A stretch of 23,909 bases of DNA from an uncultured Bacteroidota bacterium. GTDB taxonomy: Bacteria > Bacteroidota > Bacteroidia > Flavobacteriales > BACL11. The stretch spans positions 1 through 23,909 of the forward strand of contig CABXPN010000016.1 in NCBI GenBank assembly GCA_902514225.1, in the 5' to 3' direction. The translations under genes were made by a program, and so were the position numbers. The notes beneath the pieces were generated by a model that did no database searches, was not told where the DNA came from, and was given only the letters and a program-made list of their open reading frames with translations. Shown piece by piece: positions 1 to 6,377 of the stretch. Position 1 is the stretch's first letter; each line of letters starts with the position of its first letter.

Positions 1-994
1 ATATTTTCTCCCCAAAATATTTTAAAATATAATTTGTATCAACTCCCCATATTGTTCTTAAATGTGTCATTATATAATCATTAAACTTTTCAGAGTTCGT
101 TAGAATTTCGGTTTCTGATGGTAAACGATTATTTTTTATTTCTGAAATATACTTTTTATTACTTCTTATATTCCAACTTCTACTTTTCCCATTATAAGAA
201 TGTGCTGAAGGTCCAATTCCTAAATATTCATTTCCTAACCAATAAGAAGAATTATGTTTTGAAAAATAATTCTCTTTCCCAAAATTAGATATTTCATAAT
301 GAGTAAAATCATTTTTTTCGGACTCTTTAATTAATAAATTATATTGTTGTAATGAGATGTCATCATCTAATTCTGTAATTGTCTTTGTTTTTATAAGATG
401 ATTTATTTTTGTTTTTTCTTCAATTGTTAGTGAGTAGGAAGAAATATGCTGAATCCCAAGATTAAAAGCAATATCCAGATTTCTTTTCCAATATTTAAGA
501 GTTTGATTAGGTAATGAAAAAATCAGGTCAATAGAAATATTATTAAATCCTATTTCTTGTGAGAACTTCACACAATCTATTGCTTGAGTAGAATTATGAC
601 TTCTATTCATGAAATTTAAATCTTCATCATTAAATGATTGTATACCAATACTTAATCTGTTAACTCCTACTTTTTTAAGTAAAATTAATTTTTCTTTATC
701 TAAATCATCTGGGTTACATTCAAAAGATATTTCTGTATTTTCATCAATTAGATATTTTTCTCTCACTTTATTGAATAGTAGTTCAATTTCTTTTTGATTT
801 AATATTGATGGTGTACCACCTCCAAAATATAAGCTATTTAATTTTTTTGATTTTAGGTAATTTTCTCTTAAATCTAATTCTTTAATCATTGCTTGTATCA
901 TCTCATCTTTATCATTTTTAGATATTCTGAAATGAAAATTACAATAACTGCACTTTTTTTTACAGTATGGAATATGTATATAAATTGATGACAA
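1..994 (-). CDS. hemW: Heme chaperone HemW (radical SAM, coproporphyrinogen III oxidase-like), partial
   Basis: Reverse-strand translation gives about 331 residues running off the left edge, so the C-terminal end is missing. The N-terminus reads SSIYIHIPYCKKKCSYCNFH, with the CxxxCxxC cluster motif of radical SAM enzymes in its HemW form. It is followed by LYFGGGTPSI, ECNPDD, GVNRLSIGIQSF, IDLIFSLPNQT, YEISNFGK and YWLGNEYLGIGPSAHS, all hallmarks of HemW. The family binds heme and transfers it to apoproteins in the cytoplasm; it is not the true HemN oxidase. The start is a TTG at 994: an in-frame TAA lies five codons upstream and the conserved IYIHIP block begins four codons downstream, so no ATG is available. 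It is divergent from a heme-uptake locus, a fitting neighbour, though whether they are co-regulated cannot be seen. Confidence 0.93.
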   Translation of the reverse strand, partial: MSSIYIHIPYCKKKCSYCNFHFRISKNDKDEMIQAMIKELDLRENYLKSKKLNSLYFGGGTPSILNQKEIELLFNKVREKYLIDENTEISFECNPDDLDKEKLILLKKVGVNRLSIGIQSFNDEDLNFMNRSHNSTQAIDCVKFSQEIGFNNISIDLIFSLPNQTLKYWKRNLDIAFNLGIQHISSYSLTIEEKTKINHLIKTKTITELDDDISLQQYNLLIKESEKNDFTHYEISNFGKENYFSKHNSSYWLGNEYLGIGPSAHSYNGKSRSWNIRSNKKYISEIKNNRLPSETEILTNSEKFNDYIMTHLRTIWGVDTNYILKYFGEKI

Positions 995-1034
995 AAAAAT
1001 ATTTAATTATGCTATGCTAATATAAAAAACCTTT

Positions 1035-1042
1035 TACTTTTG
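1035..1042 (+). promoter_or_regulatory. Putative -7 box of the porin/heme locus promoter
   Basis: TACTTTTG matches the Bacteroidota sigma-ABfr -7 consensus TAnnTTTG. It lies 45 bp upstream of the porin start, giving a leader of about 40 nt. A 10-bp perfect palindrome, TCTATATAGA at 1046-1055, covers the expected transcription start and could be an operator. I see no convincing -33 element. Confidence 0.5.
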
Positions 1043-1087
1043 CAGTCTATATAGAATAAGTCTAAATAAAAATAAACAACAATAACA

Positions 1088-2260
1088 ATGAAAACAAACA
1101 AAATTAGAAAGACATTAGTAATAGGGATATTATTTTCAACAATAATAATTTCAAAAGCACAAAACACGGCAGAAAAAATAATCGGATCTAATCAGGGATT
1201 ACACATAGGAGGATATGGGCAGATAGATTATAATAAACAAATAAATGATGAATTAAATCATAATGCAACTTTAGATGTGCACCGCTTAGTAACTTTTTTT
1301 GGGTATAATTTTAATGAAAAAACATCATTTATATCGGAAATAGAGATGGAGCATGTAAAAGAGGTTTATGTAGAACAAGCATTTTTAAGTCATAGCATTA
1401 AGAATAATCTTAATGTAAACGCGGGGCTAATGCTCATTCCTATGGGGATACAAAATTTATATCACGAACCACCAACATTTAATGGAGTAGAAAGAACAAA
1501 TGTAGATAAATATATAGTACCAACTACCTGGAGAGAGATGGGTGTTTCTGTAAACGGTAGAATGATTGATAATACTTTATCGTATGAACTTATGTTAGTT
1601 AATGGTTTTAATGGATATGATGGTGCAGGTGTTTTTAGTGGAAGTAGCGGATTAAGAAGTGGGAGACAGAAAGCAGCTAAGTCGTATATGACCTCTCCTG
1701 ATTTTGCTTCTAGATTTTCATACTTAGGAATTCCTAATTTAAATTTAGGATTGTCTACATATTTAGGAGAGTCTGAATCATCCGCTTATAATGGATTAGA
1801 TTTATCAGATGAAAACGCTGTAATGTCTGCTGATTCTACTATTATAGGTATTAATATGATTGGAATTGATGGTAGATACCAACAAGGAGCCTTACAATTA
1901 AGAGGGCAATATGTTGTTGCTGATTTATCTAATACTAATCAATATAATATTTTCACAGGAAAAGACTTAGGAAGTAAAATGATGGGTTATTATGCTGAAG
2001 CTGGATATAATTTATTATCTAAAAAAGAAACAAATGATGAGTTGATAGCTTTTGTGAGGTATGAAAATTATAATACACATAAAGAGGTCGAAGACAACAT
2101 AACAATAAATTCTAATTATGATAGAAAGGATGTTATATTGGGATTAGGATGGAAATTAACAAAAGGAGCTATGTTTAAGGTAGATTATCAGATTAAATCT
2201 AATGGTAATGCTAATCCTAGAACAGATTATATCAATATAGGTACAGCAGTTTGGTTCTAA
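1088..2260 (+). CDS. Outer-membrane porin (beta-barrel), first gene of heme/iron locus
   Basis: The 390-residue protein starts with a Sec signal peptide (residues 1-24, cut near SKA-Q). The rest is rich in alternating amphipathic beta strands and ends in TAVWF; the terminal Phe is the usual BAM recognition residue of outer-membrane barrels. Early strands such as LHIGGYGQIDY and the VYVEQAFLSH and NAGLMLIPMGIQN segments resemble Bacteroidota porins of the phosphate-selective OprO/OprP-like type. It has no plug domain, so it is a passive channel rather than a TonB receptor. The next gene starts 3 bp after its stop, so the two are almost surely co-transcribed. The substrate cannot be read from the sequence; the locus suggests passage of a small ligand or metal complex linked to heme or iron acquisition. 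Confidence 0.8.
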   Translation: MKTNKIRKTLVIGILFSTIIISKAQNTAEKIIGSNQGLHIGGYGQIDYNKQINDELNHNATLDVHRLVTFFGYNFNEKTSFISEIEMEHVKEVYVEQAFLSHSIKNNLNVNAGLMLIPMGIQNLYHEPPTFNGVERTNVDKYIVPTTWREMGVSVNGRMIDNTLSYELMLVNGFNGYDGAGVFSGSSGLRSGRQKAAKSYMTSPDFASRFSYLGIPNLNLGLSTYLGESESSAYNGLDLSDENAVMSADSTIIGINMIGIDGRYQQGALQLRGQYVVADLSNTNQYNIFTGKDLGSKMMGYYAEAGYNLLSKKETNDELIAFVRYENYNTHKEVEDNITINSNYDRKDVILGLGWKLTKGAMFKVDYQIKSNGNANPRTDYINIGTAVWF

Positions 2261-2263
2261 ATT

Positions 2264-2788
2264 ATGGTTAATACTACTATTCATAAGATTAGCACTTTTT
2301 TTAGTAAAGAGATAATTGTTTTTTTAATTATCTCTTTACTTAATTTCTCTTTTATTAATTACGATTGGGAAAAGGATATAAAAAGTAGAGATAAGATTTA
2401 CAAAAATATCTCTACTATCTTTAATAGTAGTACCTATACAATTAATAGTACATCAGATAATTTTTATACTATTTTAGAATCCGAAAGAATAATAGGATAT
2501 CTTATTGTAAAATCTGAATTTTCAAGATATAAAAAGTTTGATTATTTTATTATTTATAATAATTTTGCAGAGATTTTGAAAGTTGAAATATTAAATTATA
2601 GAGAAAGCCACGGTTTCGAAATATGTAATAAAAGATGGCTCAAACAATTTATTGGGAATAATTCAGATTCTGAATTTGAATTTAATTCAAAGGTAGACGC
2701 AATCTCTGGAGCAACTATTTCTGTTAATAGTTTAAAAACTTCAATTTTTAAGAAAACACAAAATCTCAAGAGAATTATTAATGAATAA
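2264..2788 (+). CDS. Membrane-anchored FMN-binding domain protein with covalent flavinylation motif
   Basis: The 174-residue protein has one N-terminal hydrophobic segment (about residues 16-31) acting as a signal anchor, followed by an extracytoplasmic domain. Near the C-terminus, D145-A-I-S148-G-A-T151 fits the Dxx(S/T)GA(S/T) motif where the flavin transferase ApbE attaches FMN through a phosphoester bond in NqrC, RnfG and related proteins; T151 is the predicted acceptor. Upstream, RESHGFEICNKRWLKQF (about 113-129) resembles the ETPGLG...W...F segment of the FMN_bind domain. It is shorter than RnfG or NqrC and no other Rnf/Nqr subunit is present, so it is a stand-alone carrier. It lies 3 bp after the porin and overlaps the TonB receptor gene by 8 bp. 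A role in reducing ferric iron or heme outside the cytoplasm is inference from context. Confidence 0.78.
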   Translation: MVNTTIHKISTFFSKEIIVFLIISLLNFSFINYDWEKDIKSRDKIYKNISTIFNSSTYTINSTSDNFYTILESERIIGYLIVKSEFSRYKKFDYFIIYNNFAEILKVEILNYRESHGFEICNKRWLKQFIGNNSDSEFEFNSKVDAISGATISVNSLKTSIFKKTQNLKRIINE

Positions 2789-4829
2789 ATTAATATTAGT
2801 TTTTTTTTGTCCAATAATTTGTTTTTCTCAAACAGAAACAGATACTACTTTGATGTTATCTGAATTAGAAGAAATAATAATTTCAGCAACAATGTCTGAA
2901 AGAGATTTGGACAAATTACCTATTCCTACTACAATAATTTCTGAAAAAGAGATTATGTTATCTAATGCAAGTAAATTATATGATGTAATAAACATACAAA
3001 CAGGAATTATAAGCGTGCCAACAAAAACAGGTACTGAAGGATTACAAATGCAAGGATTAGACGCTTCATATATAACTATACTTGTTGACGGATTTCCAAT
3101 TATTGGAAGATCTTTCGGAGCATTGGATTTAAATAGAATATCAGTAACAGACATAGAAAGAATTGAAATTATTAAAGGAGCATCTTCAAGTTTGTATGGG
3201 TCTAATGCATTAGGTGGAGTTGTGAATCTTATCAGTAAAAAGCAAATTAATGATGGTAATAAAATTAATTTATCATTAAAATACGCTTCCTATAATACAA
3301 TTAATCCAAGTTTGATATATCAATACAAAAAAGGTTCGTTTCAAATATCAAACTCTATAGATTATTATAATACGGATGGTTATGATTTAATAAAATCAGA
3401 TTTGCTTAGTACTGTTAATCCTTATTCTAATTTTACCTTTAATACAAAGTTAAGATATGGACTTTCTGATAAAGTTATATTAAATACAAATGCACGATAT
3501 TATAATCATGAGCAAAAAAATACTGCAGAACATGAAGGTTCTCTATTAGAAGGAAAAACTAATATTAAAGAGTGGAACCTTGGAACATTTGTAAAATATT
3601 TGATGAACTCTAATTTATTTCATCAGGCTGAAATTTATAAAACTAATTATAGAGCAGATGAATATTTAAATACTCAAGATGATAATTATTTGGATCACAC
3701 ATTATTAAAATCTGAAATAAAAACTCATTTCACTTATAAAAAACTAAATAGTATTTTAGGTTTTGGTATGAAAAAAGAAGAATTATCCAGAACAAATTTT
3801 TCAAATAATCCAAAGCAAGATTTAAATTTTATTTACGGACAATTAGATGCAACCGCATTTAATAAATTTAATATTATACTTGGAAGCAGATATGATAATT
3901 ACACAGATTATACTCCAGTAATTTCTAATAAATTTGCTGTAGGATTTCCTTTAAATAATAAAATAAACATAAATAGCTCAATAGGCACGGGTTTTAAAAT
4001 ACCTGATTTCAGACAAAGGTATTTCGATTTTACTAACTCAACCATTGGATATAGTGTTTTTGGAAGGGATGTTGCTTTTGACAGATTAGAATCTATGCAA
4101 AATGATGGAATGATACAGGAAATTTTTATTCCATTTTCAGAACTAAGTTCTCCTTTAAAGTCAGAAACTTCATTAAATATTAATATTGGAGTAAAATATA
4201 ATCCAACAAAAAAAATTATTTTTAATGCAAACTTATTTAAGAATAAAATACAGAATTTGATTGAATGGCAGTCAGTGGCTAAATCAATAAATAACACAAA
4301 TATTTATAGTTACTTTAATATTAATGAGGTTGAAACAAAGGGAGTAGAGTTTAATACAACTTATAAACCATCTATTAATTATGAAATAAAGATGGGATAT
4401 CAATTACTGTATGCTTATGATACAGAAATTAGAACAAGATTTGAAACTGAGGATATATATGTAAATGATATAAATGGAGTAAGCTTCAAACTTAATAAAG
4501 AGGATTATTTTGGATTATTTAATAGATCTAGACATATGGGAAATATCAAAATATTATATCATATAAATAAAAGATTAGATGTAAATAGTATTATTACTTA
4601 TAGAAGTAAATACGCTCTAAATGATGTCAATGGAAATGATTTATTAGACATATATGATGAATTTGTTAAAGGATATACTTTATGTGATTTAGGATTTACT
4701 TATTCCCTAAATCCATTAAGGTCAATTCAAATTGGATCAAAGAATATTTTTGGGATTACAAATCCAGAATATATCAGTAACATATCGGGACGAGTATATT
4801 ATATAAATATTAATTTAAATCTTAAATAA
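2781..4829 (+). CDS. TonB-dependent outer-membrane receptor, probably for heme (HmuR-like)
   Basis: The 682-residue protein has a signal peptide (residues 1-16, cut before QTETD) and a TonB-box-like EEIIISAT near residue 30. The plug domain carries GLQMQGLDASYITILVDG and the classic DIERIEIIKGASSSLYG segment (residues 124-140), with GGVVNLIS following. The remainder is a 22-strand-type barrel, with FKIPDFRQRYFDF and LKSETSLNINIG in the place where heme receptors carry the FRAP/NPxL-type region. It lacks the N-terminal carboxypeptidase-like domain of SusC proteins, so a siderophore or heme receptor is more likely than a glycan receptor. Heme as ligand is inferred mainly from the HmuY-family lipoprotein two genes downstream, since HmuY and HmuR work as a pair in Porphyromonas. 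The start overlaps the FMN-binding gene by 8 bp, implying coupled translation. Confidence 0.88.
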   Translation: MNKLILVFFCPIICFSQTETDTTLMLSELEEIIISATMSERDLDKLPIPTTIISEKEIMLSNASKLYDVINIQTGIISVPTKTGTEGLQMQGLDASYITILVDGFPIIGRSFGALDLNRISVTDIERIEIIKGASSSLYGSNALGGVVNLISKKQINDGNKINLSLKYASYNTINPSLIYQYKKGSFQISNSIDYYNTDGYDLIKSDLLSTVNPYSNFTFNTKLRYGLSDKVILNTNARYYNHEQKNTAEHEGSLLEGKTNIKEWNLGTFVKYLMNSNLFHQAEIYKTNYRADEYLNTQDDNYLDHTLLKSEIKTHFTYKKLNSILGFGMKKEELSRTNFSNNPKQDLNFIYGQLDATAFNKFNIILGSRYDNYTDYTPVISNKFAVGFPLNNKININSSIGTGFKIPDFRQRYFDFTNSTIGYSVFGRDVAFDRLESMQNDGMIQEIFIPFSELSSPLKSETSLNINIGVKYNPTKKIIFNANLFKNKIQNLIEWQSVAKSINNTNIYSYFNINEVETKGVEFNTTYKPSINYEIKMGYQLLYAYDTEIRTRFETEDIYVNDINGVSFKLNKEDYFGLFNRSRHMGNIKILYHINKRLDVNSIITYRSKYALNDVNGNDLLDIYDEFVKGYTLCDLGFTYSLNPLRSIQIGSKNIFGITNPEYISNISGRVYYININLNLK

Positions 4830-4876
4830 AGCTCAAATAATTAATAATAAAAGACAATTGATTAAGTAGACTTATT

Positions 4877-4884
4877 TACTTTAG
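4877..4884 (+). promoter_or_regulatory. Weak -7 box-like site before the repeat lipoprotein
   Basis: TACTTTAG differs at one position from TAnnTTTG, and a TTG lies 16 bp upstream at 4858-4860. Immediately before it is an imperfect palindrome, TAAGT-AG-ACTTA (4863-4874). The 102-bp gap after the receptor gene shows no terminator, so the downstream lipoproteins may use both this promoter and read-through. Confidence 0.3.
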
Positions 4885-4902
4885 CCAACTCTTAAAAAAC
4901 AA

Positions 4903-4958
4903 AAATTAAAACAATTAAAACAATTAAAACAATGAAAACAATGAAAACAATGAAAACA
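4903..4958 (+). repeat. 9-bp tandem repeat spanning the start codon of the repeat lipoprotein
   Basis: Units of the form ACAATTAAA in the leader continue as ACAATGAAA across the start, so that three in-frame ATG codons occur at 4932, 4941 and 4950 and the protein begins MKTMKTMKT. The unit is a multiple of three, so a gain or loss of copies would not change frame. Confidence 0.85.
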
Positions 4959-5459
4959 ATTTTACCAGTATGCATGATAACACTTCTTTTTTTCGCATGT
5001 ACAAAAAGTGATACCCCAGCACCTTTAGACTGCATGGGCATTGAGAACGGACTAGCGGTTGCTGATGAGTGTGGGAATTGTCATCAATCATATATATATG
5101 ATTTTGGACCTAATTCTAATCATATTCCAACTTATATAGATGATACTACTGGCTTAGAATTAGGAGCAACTGAAATGATTGTTATAGCTGGATCTCCTGA
5201 AGATATAGCTTCCAATCCAAATTGGAATGCTAGCTGTACAGACTGTATGGGAATCTTAAATGGACTAGCAGCTGTTGATGATAGTAGTTGTTGTCATCAA
5301 TCATATATATATGATGTTGGCCCTAATTCTAATCATATTCCAACCTATATAAATGATACTACTGGATTAGTTTTAGGAGCAACTGAAATGATTTTTATAG
5401 CTGGATCTCCTGAAGATATAGCTTCCAATCCAAATTGGAATACTGGTTGTACAGAATAA
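4932..5459 (+). CDS. Cys-rich lipoprotein made of two near-identical 71-residue repeats
   Basis: The 175-residue product has a lipoprotein signal ending FFAC (lipidated Cys 23). It continues into two tandem modules, residues 33-103 and 104-174. Each begins DCMG...NGLA...D, passes through CHQSYIYD, HIPTYI, LGATEMI and AGSPEDIASNPNWN, and ends in Cys-Thr. Each module has four Cys. In module 1 the Cys at 47 and 50 with His 51 form CGNCH, a CxxCH match; in module 2 this is SSCCH, so that spacing is lost. The DC.G..NG.A..D.CG.C opening resembles Cys-rich repeats common in secreted Bacteroidota proteins. I do not know its function. Its stop is 1 bp before the HmuY-family gene, so the two are co-translated. 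A surface role beside the hemophore, or disulfide or metal binding, is inference. The most upstream ATG is given as start, but 4941 and 4950 are equally possible. Confidence 0.75.
   Translation: MKTMKTMKTILPVCMITLLFFACTKSDTPAPLDCMGIENGLAVADECGNCHQSYIYDFGPNSNHIPTYIDDTTGLELGATEMIVIAGSPEDIASNPNWNASCTDCMGILNGLAAVDDSSCCHQSYIYDVGPNSNHIPTYINDTTGLVLGATEMIFIAGSPEDIASNPNWNTGCTE
5028..5453 (+). repeat. Two tandem 213-bp direct repeats inside the lipoprotein gene
   Basis: Copy 1 is 5028-5240 and copy 2 is 5241-5453, an exact 71-codon period. The last 162 bp of the unit differ at about 11 sites by hand count, while the first 51 bp are far more diverged. The silent positions are conserved too, which points to recent duplication or gene conversion. 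Confidence 0.9.
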
Positions 5460-5460
5460 T

Positions 5461-6078
5461 ATGAAACACATAACTTCATTACTTCTATTTAGTCTCTTGT
5501 TCTTTTCTTCTTGTGAGAAAAGTAGTCCTAAGTTAATAGATGAGGATGTGATTACCTTTGTTGAGTTAAATGCAAGCCAGTATGATGTTAATATTCTTGA
5601 TTCCTTAGTGACTGGTAAGTTTGAGAAGTTTAGTTTTTCAGAAGGAGATACAGTAATTCATGATAATTGGGATGTAGCATTTAGTGGAACTACAATTATT
5701 GTTAATGGAGGAGATCGTTATAGCGTTAACGAGCCAGAAAGAACAGGTAATGCAGCAGTTTATATCGCTACTGGAGTTATGTCAGATATTAGAACTGTAG
5801 ATTTATCTAAATTAGAACAGGACAATACATCAGGTCCCGCTATAGTTGATGATCTTGGGATATCAGGTAATGGTTGGGCTTCTTATGATATGAGTACTCA
5901 TATAATATCTCCTATTGCTGGAAGGATATTAGTTTTTAGGACACATGATAATAAATATGCAAAAATGGAGATTCTCTATTTCTATGACAGCCCAGACCCA
6001 CAACCTTCAGAAGGAGATTATGGTGGATTTTACACATTTAATTATGTGTATCAATCTGATGGAGGAATTACTTTTTAA
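5461..6078 (+). CDS. hmuY: HmuY-family heme-binding lipoprotein (hemophore)
   Basis: The 205-residue protein has a lipoprotein signal ending FFSSC (Cys 18), placing it on an outer-membrane leaflet or the cell surface. The body shows the HmuY family pattern: HDNWDVAFSGTTIIVNGG (residues 67-84), a variable TG..AVYIATGVMSDI region, GNGWASYDMSTHIISP (about 136-151), then ILVFRTHDNKYAKMEILYFY (156-175) and a final beta segment. In Porphyromonas HmuY binds heme through two His, while homologues in other Bacteroidota use Met. Here M107, M144 and H147 sit in the two ligand-bearing regions and are the candidate axial ligands, but I cannot fix the alignment by eye. It would take heme from host or environmental hemoproteins and pass it to the TonB receptor encoded upstream. 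It starts 1 bp after the repeat lipoprotein and is followed by a strong terminator, so it ends the operon. Confidence 0.85.
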   Translation: MKHITSLLLFSLLFFSSCEKSSPKLIDEDVITFVELNASQYDVNILDSLVTGKFEKFSFSEGDTVIHDNWDVAFSGTTIIVNGGDRYSVNEPERTGNAAVYIATGVMSDIRTVDLSKLEQDNTSGPAIVDDLGISGNGWASYDMSTHIISPIAGRILVFRTHDNKYAKMEILYFYDSPDPQPSEGDYGGFYTFNYVYQSDGGITF

Positions 6079-6102
6079 AAGAAAAAGTGTTAGTTTTAAG
6101 AA

Positions 6103-6135
6103 AAACATCCAGTTTGGGTGTTTTTTTTATTTTTG
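6103..6135 (+). terminator. Intrinsic terminator of the heme locus
   Basis: AAACATCC and GGGTGTTT form an 8-bp stem (one G-U pair) with a 5-nt loop AGTTT, directly followed by a run of T broken by one A. It lies 25 bp after the HmuY-family stop codon. The end of the T tract also reads TATTTTTG (6128-6135), a perfect TAnnTTTG box 5 bp before the ATG of the msrBA remnant. Confidence 0.85.
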
Positions 6136-6140
6136 TAAAA

Positions 6141-6344
6141 ATGGAAAAAGATTATTTCTCAAATTTAAGTCTTGATGAAAAAAATATTCTAAAAAATAAA
6201 GAAACAGAATCACCTTTTAGTGGAGAATATAATAAAACCCAAAATATAAAGATGTTTGCAATAGAAACACAAATCATACAGAATTAATTGAAATTCATTT
6301 TTACGAAAAGATTATTAATTGAAACGTTTTTAGATATATTTTAA
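6141..6344 (+). pseudogene. Decayed, internally deleted copy of msrBA
   Basis: Three blocks match the intact msrBA encoded at 7260-8105, in order. From the ATG at 6141 to 6233, MEKDYFSNLS...KETESPFSGEYN matches the MsrB N-terminus (MNKKVFFSNL...GTEPPFSGEYN). From 6236 to 6319, in another frame, NPKYKDVCNRNTNHTELIEI and HFYEKIIN match the MsrA segment NPTYDEVCKGDTNHAEVIEI and YFDEEFIS. From 6321 to 6341, after a one-base shift, ETFLDIF matches YERLLDIF, then a stop. The region between blocks one and two, about 396 bp in the intact gene, is gone, removing the zinc site, the MsrB catalytic Cys and the MsrA GCFW motif. Most of the C-terminal MsrA part is also missing. The remnant keeps a perfect TAnnTTTG box at 6128-6135, which suggests the ancestral copy had its own promoter. 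Confidence 0.85.
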
Positions 6345-6352
6345 TATTTTTG
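6345..6352 (+). promoter_or_regulatory. Putative -7 box for the deacetylase-msrBA unit
   Basis: TATTTTTG matches TAnnTTTG exactly and lies 25 bp before the TTG start at 6378. A TTG at 6319-6321 could serve as the -33 element with a 23-bp spacer. The box sits directly at the end of the msrBA remnant. Confidence 0.45.
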
Positions 6353-6377
6353 TTTTTAACCTTATATAAATAACATA

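Noticed and set aside
609..797. Open frame on the plus strand inside hemW, and similar frames inside the kinase, metG and amidohydrolase genes
   Set aside because: These lie opposite well-supported genes and show no recognisable domain or conserved motif; they are by-products of AT-rich coding sequence.
5078..5092. CGNCH in the repeat lipoprotein as evidence of a c-type cytochrome
   Set aside because: The motif is not kept in the second repeat and the protein is otherwise unlike a cytochrome, so only a possible heme or metal site is proposed.
5028..5453. CRISPR-like or satellite array
   Set aside because: There are only two 213-bp copies, both in frame inside a lipoprotein gene, with no spacers or cas genes.
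6087..6287. Small open frame of 66 codons after the heme locus terminator
   Set aside because: Its content is the MsrB N-terminal remnant followed by out-of-frame MsrA sequence, so it is part of the msrBA pseudogene and not a small protein gene.
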